This document shows positions 16,825-26,165 of a stretch of DNA of 44,910 bases, piece by piece. The translations under genes were made by a program, and so were the position numbers. Numbering within the stretch: the stretch's first letter is position 1; each line of letters starts with the position of its first letter. The DNA is from Corynebacterium sp. (GTDB taxonomy: Bacteria; Actinomycetota; Actinomycetes; Mycobacteriales; Mycobacteriaceae). Location: NCBI RefSeq assembly GCF_012837295.1, contig NZ_DURI01000254.1, positions 1-44,910 of the forward strand. The letters run 5' to 3'. Below the pieces are notes generated by a model. That model made no database searches. It saw nothing but the letters and a program-made list of their open reading frames with translations, and was not told where the DNA came from.

Positions 16825-18507
16825 GTGCCAGAGACTCCCCTTCGCGGCGGCTCCGCCCGCTGGATCATCGACGCGTTGCCGCGCATCGGCCGCGCCGGTT
16901 CGCGGTCGGCCTCGCTGCACCGCGGCGTCGAGTCTCCACTGGCTTTCCGCGTCGATCACCGGGAACTGCGCCGCTTCACGTGGCTGCGGTGGCTCGGCAC
17001 GCTCGGCGCGATCCTCGTGATGGTCGGCGGCGTCGGCGCGGGCGCCACGCCGGTGGTCGGCAACATGTTCTGGCAGACGTCCATCGGGTCGATGCTCGGC
17101 CGGATGCTCATTTCCACGACGATCGTCACGTTCACCGGAATCGGGATGCTCATCGTCGCCTGGCTCGGCGTCGGCGCATTCGTCGCGGCGGGCGCCCGCA
17201 CCAGGGTGTCGTCGGTGGATACGGGCATGCTCGTTCGCACGTTCGCGGGGTGGGTCATCCCCCTCATCTTCACCGCCCCGCTGTTCACCCAGGACATCTA
17301 TTCCTATCTCGCCCAGGGCGCGGTCGTGGATCGCGGCATGGACCCGTATGCAGCCGGCCCCGTCGAACTCCTCGGCGCGGAGGACCCGCTGGCCCGATCG
17401 GTGCCGTTGATCTGGTCGAACTCCCCCAGCCCCTACGGTCCAACGGCGATGATCGGCGCGTGGGCCATTTCGGCCGCCACCGGCGACGCGGTGCTGCCGT
17501 CGGTGTTCCTGCACCGGATCGTGGCGGTCATCTCGCTGTACGTCGTCGCGTGGGCGCTGGTGCGACTGGCGCTGCGGTGCGGCGTCAGCCCACAGTTCGC
17601 GCTGTGGCTCGGCGTGCTCAATCCCCTGACCCTGCTGCATCTGGTCGGCGGCGTGCACAACGAGGCCCTGCTTCTCGCACTGCTCCTGTCCGGCCTGGAG
17701 CTGTGCCTGGTCGCGCTGCACGGCAAACCGATCCCGGGAACGCCCGACCAGCCCGTCGAACCCCGCGCACCCGCACTGTCCCGCAGGGGGTGGCTCCTGT
17801 TCGCGGGCGGCGTCGCTCTCATCTCGTTGGCGGGCATGGTCAAGGTGACGGGTTTCGTCGCCCTCGGTTTCGTCGGCATGGCGCTGGCCCGGCGCTTCGG
17901 CTTCACGACGTTCTCCGTGGTCCGCGCAGCCGCCTGCACCGCCGCATTCGCCGCGGTCACCATCGTTTCCGTGTGCCTGGCCTCCGGCCTCGGTTTCGGG
18001 TGGATCACCAGCCAGGGCGGCGCCGCGACGGTGCGGTCGTGGATGTCGCTGCCCACCTTGCTGGGCATCGCCGCCGGTTTCGCGGGCCGCGTGTTGGGCA
18101 TCGGCGACGTTTCCGAAGCGGCGCTCGCGCTGACCCGGGGCCTGGGCATCCTGCTCGCGGTCGCCTGGCTGCTGCGCATGCTGTGGGCGACGTTCCGCGG
18201 CCGCATCCACCCGCTCGGCGGCTACGGGCTGGCCATGTTCGCCCTGGTGCTGCTCTTCCCGGTGGTCCATCCCTGGTATCTGCTGTGGGCGCTCGTGCCG
18301 CTGTCGGGCTGGGCGAACCGGTCCCAGTTCCGGTGGGCCGTCGTCGCCTACTCGGCGGTGTTCAGCCTCACCGTCCTGCCCCGCGGGCTGGGTCTGCCGC
18401 CGGGCACGGTCGTGCAGATCTATCTCGGTTCCGTGGCCGCCTTCGCCGTCGTCATGGCCGTGGTCTTCGCGGTGTCGTGGCGCACGAAGGTGTTCCGGTT
18501 GCGCTGA
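16825..18507 (+). CDS. mptB: MptB-like alpha-(1->6)-mannopyranosyltransferase (GT-C)
   Basis: 560 residues with about a dozen membrane helices. The diagnostic block YLAQGAVVDRGMDPYAAGPVE and the following SPYGPTAM match polyprenol-phosphomannose-dependent GT-C enzymes of the MptA/MptB group. Position beside the suf operon and an ABC-2 transporter matches Rv1459c (MptB). Such enzymes extend the alpha-1,6-mannan backbone of lipomannan and lipoarabinomannan on the outer face of the membrane. It is divergent from suf, with a leaderless GTG start. Confidence 0.85.
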   Translation: MPETPLRGGSARWIIDALPRIGRAGSRSASLHRGVESPLAFRVDHRELRRFTWLRWLGTLGAILVMVGGVGAGATPVVGNMFWQTSIGSMLGRMLISTTIVTFTGIGMLIVAWLGVGAFVAAGARTRVSSVDTGMLVRTFAGWVIPLIFTAPLFTQDIYSYLAQGAVVDRGMDPYAAGPVELLGAEDPLARSVPLIWSNSPSPYGPTAMIGAWAISAATGDAVLPSVFLHRIVAVISLYVVAWALVRLALRCGVSPQFALWLGVLNPLTLLHLVGGVHNEALLLALLLSGLELCLVALHGKPIPGTPDQPVEPRAPALSRRGWLLFAGGVALISLAGMVKVTGFVALGFVGMALARRFGFTTFSVVRAAACTAAFAAVTIVSVCLASGLGFGWITSQGGAATVRSWMSLPTLLGIAAGFAGRVLGIGDVSEAALALTRGLGILLAVAWLLRMLWATFRGRIHPLGGYGLAMFALVLLFPVVHPWYLLWALVPLSGWANRSQFRWAVVAYSAVFSLTVLPRGLGLPPGTVVQIYLGSVAAFAVVMAVVFAVSWRTKVFRLR

Positions 18508-18514
18508 TCGGGCA

Positions 18515-18530
18515 CCGGGGCGAGCCCCGG
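18515..18530 (+). terminator. Hairpin after mptB
   Basis: CCGGGG-cgag-CCCCGG begins 8 nt after the mptB stop; no T-run. The next promoter box follows at 18557. Confidence 0.45.
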
Positions 18531-18556
18531 CCGGTCCGGCCCTCGGGGCGCTCGCC

Positions 18557-18562
18557 TAGTAT
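18557..18562 (+). promoter_or_regulatory. -10 box TAGTAT ahead of the ABC transporter genes
   Basis: TAGTAT, 8 nt, then GTG 18571. Confidence 0.45.
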
Positions 18563-18570
18563 GAGCTTTC

Positions 18571-19524
18571 GTGACCAGGAACATCGACTCCCCGGCGCTG
18601 GAGCTGACCGGCGTGACCAAGCGCTTCGGCGACGTCACCGCCGTCGACGGGCTGGATCTTTCCCTCCGGCGCGGCCGCGTCCTCGCCCTGCTCGGGCCCA
18701 ACGGCGCCGGCAAGACGACCACCGTCGAGATGTGCGAGGGCTTCGTGCGCCCGGATGGCGGCGAGGTCCGCGTGCTGGGTCTCGATCCGATGCGGGACAC
18801 GGACGAGCTGCGCTCGCGAATCGGCATCATGCTGCAGGGCGGCGGGGCGTATCCGGGCGTCCGGGTCGGCGAAATGGTCGAGCTCGTGGCGTCGTACTCC
18901 GCCGATCCGTTGGACGTGGATTGGCTTCTCGACGTCGTCGGCCTGTCCCGTCACCGACGCACCTCGTATCGCAGGCTGTCCGGTGGCCAGCAGCAGCGGC
19001 TGTCGCTGGCGTGCGCTTTGGTGGGGCGGCCGGAGCTGGTGTTCCTGGATGAACCCACGGCCGGCCTCGACGCGCAGTCGCGGCTGGCGGTGTGGGATCT
19101 GGTCAATTCGCTGCGGCGCGACGGCGTCACGGTCGTGCTCACCACCCACTTGATGGACGAGGCCGAAGCCCTGGCCGACGACGTGCTGATCATCGATCGC
19201 GGCCGCGCCGTCGCCTCTGGCACGACGGCCGACATCACGGCCGGCACCTCGACGCAGGCCGCGGTCCTCGAAGTCGATCGGGCCATCGACGCCGAATCTC
19301 TGGCAGCGCATTTGCGCGGAGCCGGCGGCGACGGACCGGAGATCGCGGTGGAGTCCACCGGCCCAAATCGCTACCGGGTCACCGGCGCCGCCAGTCCCCG
19401 CGGGATCGCCGCGATGACCGGTTGGTGCGCCGACCACGACGTCCTGGTCTCCGAATTGCGCGTGGCCAGGCGAAGCCTCGAGGACGTGTTCCTCGACATC
19501 ACCGGCCGAGAGATGAGGAACTGA
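18571..19524 (+). CDS. ABC transporter ATP-binding protein (ABC-2 exporter type)
   Basis: 317 residues: Walker A LLGPNGAGKTTTVEM, Q-loop MLQGGGAYPGVR, signature LSGGQQQRLSLACAL, Walker B LVFLDEPTAGLD, H-loop TTHLMDEAE. The C-terminal extension (about 220-317) is typical of CcmA/DrrA-type exporters. It pairs with the permease 1 nt downstream. It is syntenic with Rv1458c. Substrate unknown; the position next to ctaA is conserved across Corynebacteriales and may hint at a role with heme or respiratory assembly, but that is inference. Confidence 0.9.
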   Translation: MTRNIDSPALELTGVTKRFGDVTAVDGLDLSLRRGRVLALLGPNGAGKTTTVEMCEGFVRPDGGEVRVLGLDPMRDTDELRSRIGIMLQGGGAYPGVRVGEMVELVASYSADPLDVDWLLDVVGLSRHRRTSYRRLSGGQQQRLSLACALVGRPELVFLDEPTAGLDAQSRLAVWDLVNSLRRDGVTVVLTTHLMDEAEALADDVLIIDRGRAVASGTTADITAGTSTQAAVLEVDRAIDAESLAAHLRGAGGDGPEIAVESTGPNRYRVTGAASPRGIAAMTGWCADHDVLVSELRVARRSLEDVFLDITGREMRN

Positions 19525-19525
19525 C

Positions 19526-20314
19526 ATGGCCCCCACGACCCGGTTCCCGGAGGGCACCTTCGCCCCCGCCCCGAAGCGCGCGCCGATGGGCCGCGTGCTG
19601 GCTTCCCAGACCAAGCTGGAATCGACGCTGATTTGGCGCCACGGCGAGCAGATGCTGCTGACCATGATCATCCCGTTGGCGATGCTCGTCGGCTTCACCC
19701 TGGTGCCGGTGCTCGGCCGCGAGGATCCGATCATCACGGTGTTTCCCATGGTGCTCGCCGTGGCGACCATGTCGTCGGGTTTCACCGGCCAGGCGATCGC
19801 CGTCGGCTTCGACCGCAGGTACGGCGCGCTCAAACGCATCGGCGCTTCCGCGCTGCCGAAATGGGGGATCATCGCGGGCAAGGCGGCTGCCGTGGCGATC
19901 ATGGTCACGGCGCAGTTCCTCATCTTCTCCGCGGCCGCGCTCGCGCTCGGCTACCGCGCGCCCGTCACCGCGTTCCTCCTGGCCTACGTGGTCACGATGA
20001 TCGGCACGACCGCCTTCACCTCGATGGGACTGCTCATGGGCGGCACTCTGGGCGCGGAGCTGATCCTCGGGCTGGCCAATCTGATCTGGTTCATCCTGCT
20101 CGGCGCGGCCACGTTCGTCGCCGTCGGGCCGGAGCTCGGCGACGGCGCACGGATGGCCCTGTCGGTGCTGCCGTCGGTGGCGCTCACCGAGTCTCTGATA
20201 GCCGCCTTCGACGGCCGTTTGGCCTGGTTCCCGCTCGCGATCCTCGTCGCCTGGGGCGCCGTGTGCGCCATCGCGGCGACACGTCTGTTCAGGTTCGAGG
20301 CCAAGGGGGATTAG
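19526..20314 (+). CDS. ABC-2 type transporter permease
   Basis: 262 residues with about six membrane helices and no ATPase motif. It starts 1 nt after the ATPase stop codon, so the two are co-translated. Motifs such as MSSGFTGQAIAVGFDRRYGALKRIG fit the ABC-2/DrrB-like family, where the YGxLKR(I/L)G loop contacts the ATPase. It is syntenic with Rv1457c. Substrate unknown. Confidence 0.88.
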   Translation: MAPTTRFPEGTFAPAPKRAPMGRVLASQTKLESTLIWRHGEQMLLTMIIPLAMLVGFTLVPVLGREDPIITVFPMVLAVATMSSGFTGQAIAVGFDRRYGALKRIGASALPKWGIIAGKAAAVAIMVTAQFLIFSAAALALGYRAPVTAFLLAYVVTMIGTTAFTSMGLLMGGTLGAELILGLANLIWFILLGAATFVAVGPELGDGARMALSVLPSVALTESLIAAFDGRLAWFPLAILVAWGAVCAIAATRLFRFEAKGD

Positions 20315-20328
20315 CGAACCCCGGGGGG

Positions 20329-20334
20329 TAAGGT
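20329..20334 (+). promoter_or_regulatory. -10 box TAAGGT ahead of ctaA
   Basis: TAAGGT, 8 nt, then GTG 20343; ctaA can be transcribed apart from the ABC genes only 28 nt upstream. Confidence 0.45.
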
Positions 20335-20342
20335 GGGAAGGC

Positions 20343-21344
20343 GTGAGCGACGCCGACCGTAAACTCCCCCTGTCCTTCCTGCCTCTGCCGACGATCGCCC
20401 AACAGCGGGTGATCGCCCTGCTCGTGCTCATCGCCCAGGCGGGCATCGCCGTCACCGGCTCGATCGTCCGCGTGACCGGCTCCGGTCTCGGCTGCGACAC
20501 CTGGCCGCAGTGCCACGAGGGCAGCTTCACGCCGGTTGCGGGCGCGGCCCCCTGGATCCACCAGGCCATCGAGTTCGGCAACCGGTTGCTGACTTTCGTG
20601 CTCGCCGCGCTGACGCTGATCATGTTCCTCGCCGTGCTGCGGGCCGGGCGGCGCAAGGCCATCCTGTGGCTGGCGTTCCTCAACGGCCTGGGCATCATCG
20701 TGCAGGCCGTCATCGGCGGCATTTCGGTGCTGGTCGACCTGACCTGGTACTCCGTCGGCCTGCACTTCCTGGCCACCATCGTCCTGGTGTGGCTGGCCGG
20801 CATGCTCTACGTCAAGGTGCAGGAACCCGACGACGGCCATCCCGTGCGCATCTACGCCAAGCCGCTCCGCGATCTCGCCGGGGCTTCCGCTCTGGCGCTG
20901 ACCGCGACGCTGGTCACCGGCACCATGGTCACCGGCGCCGGCCCCCATGCGGGCGACGCCTCGATTTCCCCGGAGGACCGCCTGCAGCTGCCGATCATCG
21001 AGCTGTCCCACGTCCACGCGGGCTTCATGTACCTGTACCTCGGCATGTCCATCGGCCTGGTCGTCGCGCTGATCGCCATGAAGGCGGACCAGGGGCTGCG
21101 CAAGTGGGGCTGGTGGCTGGTGGCGCTGATCCTCGCCCAGGGCGCGGTCGGCATGGTCCAGTACTGGGCCGGCGTCCCCGAGGCCCTCGTGCCGGTCCAC
21201 GTGGCGGGCTCCGTCGCGCTGACGGCGGTCACCGCCGTGCTGTGGCAGCTGGGTTGGCGCCACGCGGGCGGCACCGCCACGGCCACCGGTTCTCCGGCCG
21301 GGGATGCGGAGCACAATTCCGCCAAGGCGAAGGTCGCCGCCTAA
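20343..21344 (+). CDS. ctaA: Heme A synthase (COX15/CtaA)
   Basis: 333 residues with about eight membrane helices. Heme-ligand histidines appear in the expected four places: HQAIEFGNRLLTF, LHFLATIVLVWLAG, SHVHAGFMYLYLG and VHVAGSVALTA. The N-terminal RVTGSGLGCDTWPQCHEG with its paired cysteines is a signature of the family. It oxidises the methyl group of heme O to the formyl group of heme A for the aa3 cytochrome oxidase. ctaB, which makes heme O, lies 1.2 kb away on the opposite strand. Confidence 0.95.
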   Translation: MSDADRKLPLSFLPLPTIAQQRVIALLVLIAQAGIAVTGSIVRVTGSGLGCDTWPQCHEGSFTPVAGAAPWIHQAIEFGNRLLTFVLAALTLIMFLAVLRAGRRKAILWLAFLNGLGIIVQAVIGGISVLVDLTWYSVGLHFLATIVLVWLAGMLYVKVQEPDDGHPVRIYAKPLRDLAGASALALTATLVTGTMVTGAGPHAGDASISPEDRLQLPIIELSHVHAGFMYLYLGMSIGLVVALIAMKADQGLRKWGWWLVALILAQGAVGMVQYWAGVPEALVPVHVAGSVALTAVTAVLWQLGWRHAGGTATATGSPAGDAEHNSAKAKVAA

Positions 21345-21405
21345 CGCCCTGCCGGTGCGCGGCACGCGCCCCGCTCCCGAGCCTCGGGCTGCGGCGCCCC
21401 GCCGG

Positions 21406-21411
21406 TAGTCT
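21406..21411 (+). promoter_or_regulatory. -10 box TAGTCT, leaderless promoter of qor
   Basis: TAGTCT, 6 nt, then ATG 21418. The remaining 21345-21405 holds a tight CCCGAGCCTCGGG palindrome and nothing else. Confidence 0.5.
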
Positions 21412-21417
21412 GGCCGC

Positions 21418-22452
21418 ATGCGCGGAATCATCATCGAGTCCTTCGGCGGCCCCGACCACCTGATCTTCCGCGAGGACCTCCCCGACCCCGTCCCGGGCAC
21501 CGGGGAGGTCCTCGTTTCGGTGGACGCGGTCGGCGTCAACTTCACCGACGTGTACCAGCGGGAGGGCATCTATCCCCGGCCGCTGCCGTTCACCCCCGGA
21601 TCGGAGGGAGTCGGCCGCATCATCGCGCTCGGCGAGGGCGTCGTGGGAGACGCTGCCGACGACGCCGCAACCGCCGACGACGCCGATGCCGACGGCGCCT
21701 GGTCGGTCGGCGATCGCGTCGCGTGGTGCAACGCGCCGGACTCCTACGCGGAGCAGGTCGTCGTGCCCGCCGACTCGCTCATCGCGATGCCCGACGGCAT
21801 CCCCGACGACGTCGCGGCCTCCGTTCTGCTCCAGGGTCTGACCGCCCATTTCCTGGTCCACGACGTCGGTCGGCTCTCCCCCGGCGATACGGTCCTGCTC
21901 ACCGCCGGCGCGGGCGGCGTGGGGCTTTTGCTCACGCAGCTCGCCGTCGCGGCGGGCGCGCGGGTCGCTTCGGTCGTGTCCTCGGACGCGAAGGAGGAAT
22001 TGGCCCGGGAGGCGGGCGCGGACCTGGTCCTGCGTTACGACGACGATTTCCCCGCCCGCATCCGCGATTGGACCGGCGACGATTCCCCGTTCGGCCCCGG
22101 CGCCGACGTCGTCTTCGACGGGGTCGGCGCGGCCACCTTCGACGATTCGCTGCGCTGCGCGCGCGTCCGCGGCCTCGTGGCGCTCTTCGGCGCCGCTTCG
22201 GGGGCGGTCCCGCCGATGGACCCCCAGAAGCTCAACGAACACGGCTCGCTGTCCCTCACGCGCCCCCACCTGCGCCACTTCATCCGCGATCGCGCCGAAC
22301 TCACCGCCCGCGCCGCCGACGTCCTGGGGCGCATCGCGGACGGCACGCTGCGGGTCCGCGTCGGGGACCGCTTCCCGCTTGCCGACGCCGACGCGGCGCA
22401 TCGGGCACTGCAGGCGCGGTCCACGACGGGATCGGTGGTGCTGGTGCCGTAG
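21418..22452 (+). CDS. qor: NADPH:quinone oxidoreductase (zinc-independent MDR family)
   Basis: 344 residues. Typical quinone oxidoreductase: N-terminal VGVNFTDVYQREGIYP, NADPH-binding LLTAGAGGVGLLLTQLA, and DVVFDGVGAATFDDSL. No catalytic zinc ligands are seen. It should reduce quinones with NADPH in the cytoplasm. It is about 20 residues longer than usual because of an Asp/Ala-rich insert (DAADDAATADDADADGA) after the GEGV segment. It sits between ctaA and ctaB as in Mycobacterium (Rv1454c). Confidence 0.88.
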   Translation: MRGIIIESFGGPDHLIFREDLPDPVPGTGEVLVSVDAVGVNFTDVYQREGIYPRPLPFTPGSEGVGRIIALGEGVVGDAADDAATADDADADGAWSVGDRVAWCNAPDSYAEQVVVPADSLIAMPDGIPDDVAASVLLQGLTAHFLVHDVGRLSPGDTVLLTAGAGGVGLLLTQLAVAAGARVASVVSSDAKEELAREAGADLVLRYDDDFPARIRDWTGDDSPFGPGADVVFDGVGAATFDDSLRCARVRGLVALFGAASGAVPPMDPQKLNEHGSLSLTRPHLRHFIRDRAELTARAADVLGRIADGTLRVRVGDRFPLADADAAHRALQARSTTGSVVLVP

Positions 22453-22465
22453 GCGTCGTCAAGCA
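22452..22465 (+). repeat. Dispersed motif copy C (GGCGTCGTCAAGCA)
   Basis: Starts at the last base of the qor stop codon. Confidence 0.5.
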
Positions 22466-22477
22466 CGGGCCCCGCAA

Positions 22478-22523
22478 CGCGAAAACCCTCCCGCGACCGC
22501 CATGGTCCGGGAGGGTTCGCGCG
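22478..22523. terminator. Bidirectional terminator between qor and ctaB
   Basis: AACCCTCCCG (22484-22493) pairs with CGGGAGGGTT (22508-22517), extended by CGCGAA/TTCGCG with a 2-nt bulge. On the minus strand the stem ends in TTTTCGCG, fitting ctaB termination. Confidence 0.75.
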
Positions 22524-22531
22524 TGAAGGGG

Positions 22532-23470
22532 CTAGAAGCCGAGCATCTCGGCGACGGTCCGCAGGCCGAGCACCGCATCGACGGACAGGCCCACGCACAC
22601 CAGCGCGAGGTAGTTGTTGGACAGCAGGAACAGCTTCATCGGCTTGATCTCGCCGCCGGCCTTCACCGACTTGTGCAGCGCGATGGCGCCCCACATGAAC
22701 CAGACGCCCGCCAGGACGGACACGACCAGGTAGACCCAGCCGGTCGCGGGAATGAGCAGGAACGTGGTCAGCACCGTGGCCAGGGTGTAGGCGATGATGC
22801 GCACCGTGACGTACAGCGGCGGGCGGACCACCGGCATCATGGGCACGCCCGCGGCCTCGTAATCCTCGCGGTACTTCAGGCCCAGCGCCCACGTGTGCGG
22901 AGGCGTCCAGAAGAAGATGACCAGGAACAGGACGATCGCCTGCCACCAATGCAGCCACCCCGTGACGTCCGGGGCGTTGTCCGTGATCACGGCCCAGCCC
23001 ACGAGCACCGGCATGCAGCCGGCGGCGCCGCCCCACACCACGTTCTGGTCCGTGCGGCGCTTGAGCCACATCGTGTACACGAACACGTAGAACGCGATGG
23101 TCAGGAGGATGAACACGCCTGCCAGCAGCGAATCGCACAGCAGCCACAGCCACAGGAAACTGGCCACGGTGAGCACCGAACCGAAGATCATCGCGTTGCG
23201 GTTGCTCACCGACTGGCGAGCGAGCGGGCGCTTGCGCGTGCGGTTCATCACCTTGTCGATGTCCGAATCCGCGACCATGTTGAACGTGTTCGCGGCCGCG
23301 GCGCCCATCCAGCCGCCCACCAGGGTGAGGAGGATGAGACCGACGTGGACCTTGCCGCGATCGGCCTGCAGCATCGCCGGAATCGCGGCGACCAGAAGCA
23401 GCTCGATCACCCGGGGCTTGGTCAGAGCCACGTACGCCTTGACGGTGTCCAGCAAAGGGGTTCCTCTCAC
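22532..23470 (-). CDS. ctaB: Protoheme IX farnesyltransferase (heme O synthase)
   Basis: GTG 23470 gives 312 residues; a TTG five codons in, with AGAGGA at good spacing, is an alternative. The track's 400-aa version is overextended. UbiA-type prenyltransferase with about nine membrane helices: [15 protein letters not shown], Asp-rich site [20 protein letters not shown], and second site [18 protein letters not shown]. It adds the farnesyl tail to heme B, giving heme O for CtaA. Divergent from tkt. Confidence 0.94.
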   Translation of the reverse strand: MRGTPLLDTVKAYVALTKPRVIELLLVAAIPAMLQADRGKVHVGLILLTLVGGWMGAAAANTFNMVADSDIDKVMNRTRKRPLARQSVSNRNAMIFGSVLTVASFLWLWLLCDSLLAGVFILLTIAFYVFVYTMWLKRRTDQNVVWGGAAGCMPVLVGWAVITDNAPDVTGWLHWWQAIVLFLVIFFWTPPHTWALGLKYREDYEAAGVPMMPVVRPPLYVTVRIIAYTLATVLTTFLLIPATGWVYLVVSVLAGVWFMWGAIALHKSVKAGGEIKPMKLFLLSNNYLALVCVGLSVDAVLGLRTVAEMLGF

Positions 23471-23593
23471 ATGAGTTGAAGCTCCAACCCAATCGGTCGG
23501 ATGGGACGGGCGAAAAGTTCCCGGTCCTTCTGCGACGTCACGGAAATCTCCGGGCTCGGCGGCGCACGGGGCACCGATGGTCCGGACCCGGCA

Positions 23594-23631
23594 ATGGTAG
23601 CGCCTGCCGCATGCCCCGGTGGGCACCGGGG
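23594..23631. promoter_or_regulatory. Candidate ctaB -10 and adjacent hairpin in the ctaB-tkt spacer
   Basis: The 355-nt spacer 23471-23825 has no convincing gene. On the minus strand TACCAT (23594-23599) could be a ctaB -10 with a leader of about 120 nt. Next to it CCCCGGTG/CACCGGGG (23614-23631) forms a tight hairpin or palindrome that may be an operator. Confidence 0.3.
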
Positions 23632-23777
23632 GCGCGTGCCGCCACGTGAGTTGCGTCGCGGAGCCCCCTCCCGAGGCTCGCGCGGGCCCGGCGGCGACTC
23701 CCCGGGGCCGGAACCGGTGCCCGCAAGTTGCCAATAGTTCCCGCGCGAGTGGCCCCGGAACCGTCCGGTGTTCGGCC

Positions 23778-23783
23778 TACAAT
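23778..23783 (+). promoter_or_regulatory. tkt promoter -10 box TACAAT
   Basis: TACAAT is close to consensus and lies 43 nt before the tkt start; no strong -35. The leader contains the ribosome site AGGAG 7 nt before GTG 23826. Confidence 0.55.
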
Positions 23784-23825
23784 GAAACGGAAATCATTCG
23801 CGAGCGAGAATCAGGAGCTTTCACC

Positions 23826-25925
23826 GTGACCCTCTCCCCCGAGCTGCAGGCCCGCGTCGTGCGGAATTACCCCTCGGACTGGACCGACCTGGACACCCGG
23901 GCCGTCGACACCGTCCGAGTGCTGGCCGCCGACGCCGTGCAGAAGTGCGGGTCCGGCCACCCCGGCACCGCCATGAGCCTCGCGCCGCTGGCCTACACCC
24001 TGTACCAGCGCGTGATGCGACTCGACCCGAAGAACCCGAAGTGGGCCGGCCGCGACCGGTTCGTGCTCTCCTGCGGCCACTCCTCGCTGACGCAGTACAT
24101 CCAGCTGTACCTGGCCGGTTTCGGCCTGGAGCTCGACGACATCAAGGCCCTGCGCACCTGGGGCTCGCTGACCCCGGGCCACCCGGAGTACGGCCACACC
24201 GACGGCGTGGAGATCACCACCGGGCCGCTGGGCCAGGGCCTCGCCTCCGCCGTGGGCATGGCGATGGCCGCCCGCCGCGAGCGCGGCCTGTTCGACCCGG
24301 AGGCCCCGGCCGGCCAGTCGCCGTTCGACCACCACATCTACGTCATCGCCTCCGACGGCGACATCCAGGAGGGCGTCACCGCCGAGGCCGGTTCCATCGC
24401 GGGCACCCAGCAGCTGGGCAACCTCATCGTCTTCTGGGACGACAACGGCATCTCCATCGAGGACGACACCACCATCGCCTTCACCGAGAACGTCGCCGAC
24501 CGCTACCGCGCCTACGGCTGGCAGGTCATCGAGGTCGACGGCGGCGAGGACGTCGCGGCGATCGAGCGCGCCGTCGAGGAGGCCAAGGCCGACACTCAGC
24601 GCCCGACGTTCATCCGCGTCCGCACCGTCATCGCCTACCCGGCCCCCAACGCCATGAACACCGGCGCCTCGCACGGCGCGGCGCTCGGCGACGAGGAAAT
24701 CGCGCTGATCAAGAAGGAGCTCGGCTTCGACCCGGAGCAGACCTTCGAGGTCTCCGACGAGGTCATCGCGCACACCCGCGCCGTCGCCGACCGTTCCGCC
24801 GAGGACCGCGAGGCCTGGCAGAAGTCCTTCGACGAGTGGGCCGAGGCGAACCCGGAGGGCAAGGAGCTGTTCGATCGCCTCACCGCCGGCGAGCTGCCCG
24901 AGGGCTACGCCGACGAGATGCCGTCGTGGGAGCCGGACGCCAAGGGCGTGGCCACCCGCAAGGCCTCCGAGGCCGCGCTGCAGGCCCTGGGCAAGACCCT
25001 GCCGGAGCTGTGGGGCGGCTCGGCCGACCTCGCCGGCTCGAACAACACCGTGATCAAGGGCGAGCCGTCGTTCGGCCCGAAGGAGATCACCACCGACACG
25101 TGGACCACCCACCCGTACGGCCGAAACCTGCACTTCGGCATCCGCGAGCACGCCATGGGCTCGATCCTCAACGGCATCGCCCTGCACGGCGGCACCCGCC
25201 CGTACGGTGGCACGTTCCTCATCTTCTCCGACTACATGCGCCCGGCGGTCCGCCTGGCGTCGCTGATGGACATCTCGCCGCTGTACGTGTGGACGCACGA
25301 CTCCATCGGTCTCGGCGAGGACGGCCCGACGCACCAGCCGATCGAGCAGCTGGCCACCCTGCGCGCCATGCCGGGCATGACCACCCTGCGCCCGGCGGAC
25401 GCGAATGAGACCGCCGCCGCGTGGGTCGCCGCGCTCGAGGGCCCGGCCGGCCCGAAGGCCCTGGCCCTGACCCGCCAGAACGTCCCGGTGCTCGAGGGCA
25501 CCAAGGAGAAGGCCGCCGAGGGCGTGCGCCGCGGCGCCTACGTCCTGGTCGAGGCCGAGGGCGGTGCCCCGGACGTCATCCTGATGGCCACGGGCTCCGA
25601 GGTCCAGATGGCCGTCGAGGCCGCCGAGGTGCTGGCCGGCGAGAGCGTCAAGGCCCGCGTCGTCTCCGCCCCGTCGCTCGACTGGTTCGACCAGCAGGAC
25701 GACGAGTACCGCGAGTCGGTGCTCCCGAAGTCCGTGCGCGCCCGCGTGTCCGTCGAGGCCGGCATCGCGATGCCGTGGCACAAGTACTTGGGCGACGCCG
25801 GCCGCGCCGTGTCCATCGAGCACTTCGGCGCCTCGGCCCCGTACCAGCGCCTGTTCGACGAGTTCGGCATGACCACCGAGGCCGTCGTCGCCGCGGCCCG
25901 CGAGTCGCTCGCCGCCGCCGAGTAG
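23826..25925 (+). CDS. tkt: Transketolase
   Basis: GTG 23826 after AGGAG gives 699 residues, the usual length; the track start at 23619 is overextended. TPP site GDGDIQEG-type motif ([19 protein letters not shown] with the later Asn in WDDN), phosphate-binding [10 protein letters not shown], and pyrimidine-domain [18 protein letters not shown]. It moves two-carbon units between ketose and aldose phosphates, linking the pentose phosphate pathway to glycolysis. It heads the tkt-tal-zwf-opcA-pgl cluster. A 791-aa antisense ORF across it is a codon-bias shadow. Confidence 0.97.
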   Translation: MTLSPELQARVVRNYPSDWTDLDTRAVDTVRVLAADAVQKCGSGHPGTAMSLAPLAYTLYQRVMRLDPKNPKWAGRDRFVLSCGHSSLTQYIQLYLAGFGLELDDIKALRTWGSLTPGHPEYGHTDGVEITTGPLGQGLASAVGMAMAARRERGLFDPEAPAGQSPFDHHIYVIASDGDIQEGVTAEAGSIAGTQQLGNLIVFWDDNGISIEDDTTIAFTENVADRYRAYGWQVIEVDGGEDVAAIERAVEEAKADTQRPTFIRVRTVIAYPAPNAMNTGASHGAALGDEEIALIKKELGFDPEQTFEVSDEVIAHTRAVADRSAEDREAWQKSFDEWAEANPEGKELFDRLTAGELPEGYADEMPSWEPDAKGVATRKASEAALQALGKTLPELWGGSADLAGSNNTVIKGEPSFGPKEITTDTWTTHPYGRNLHFGIREHAMGSILNGIALHGGTRPYGGTFLIFSDYMRPAVRLASLMDISPLYVWTHDSIGLGEDGPTHQPIEQLATLRAMPGMTTLRPADANETAAAWVAALEGPAGPKALALTRQNVPVLEGTKEKAAEGVRRGAYVLVEAEGGAPDVILMATGSEVQMAVEAAEVLAGESVKARVVSAPSLDWFDQQDDEYRESVLPKSVRARVSVEAGIAMPWHKYLGDAGRAVSIEHFGASAPYQRLFDEFGMTTEAVVAAARESLAAAE

Positions 25926-25964
25926 CTTCCCGGCGCCGCGGGGTCTCCCCGGCAGTTCGTTCCC

Positions 25965-25996
25965 GCCGCCCCGGTCGCCTCTCGCGCCGGGGCGGC
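25965..25996 (+). terminator. GC hairpin between tkt and tal
   Basis: GCCGCCCCGG (25965-25974) and CCGGGGCGGC (25987-25996), a perfect 10-bp stem followed by TTCTGCTT. Likely a partial terminator or 3'-end stabiliser. Confidence 0.6.
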
Positions 25997-25999
25997 TTC

Positions 26000-26012
26000 T
26001 GCTTGGCGACGC
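26000..26012 (-). repeat. Dispersed motif copy E (inverted)
   Basis: On the minus strand GCGTCGCCAAGCA. With copy D it forms a 12-bp stem with one G-T wobble and a 19-nt loop. Confidence 0.5.
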
Positions 26013-26018
26013 TAACGT
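26013..26018 (+). promoter_or_regulatory. Possible -10 box TAACGT in the loop between motif copies
   Basis: TAACGT lies 9 nt before ATG 26028, inside the loop formed by motif copies E and D. It could start a transcript for the small ORF and tal. Confidence 0.3.
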
Positions 26019-26027
26019 GGGAGCCGC

Positions 26028-26165
26028 ATGGGCGTCGTCAAGCAAGGAGCGGCGAGCTCGGAGAAGCGCGGGCGCGAACCGCAACCGGCGCCAACGCTTG
26101 TAGATCACGAACACATCCGAATACTGAAACCGAAGACGAACAAGGAAATGGAAGGGCAACGATGA
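26028..26165 (+). CDS. Candidate 45-aa ORF overlapping the tal start
   Basis: ATG 26028 opens 45 codons ([15 protein letters not shown]...) to a TGA at 26163-26165 that overlaps the tal ATG by 4 nt (ATGA). The peptide is basic and has no recognised domain. The start codon abuts dispersed motif copy D, so the first codons encode the repeat. It could couple translation into tal. Support is only the overlap and the possible -10 box. Confidence 0.3.
   Translation: MGVVKQGAASSEKRGREPQPAPTLVDHEHIRILKPKTNKEMEGQR
26031..26045 (+). repeat. Dispersed motif copy D (GGCGTCGTCAAGCAA)
   Basis: A full match in the tkt-tal spacer, facing copy E. Confidence 0.55.
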
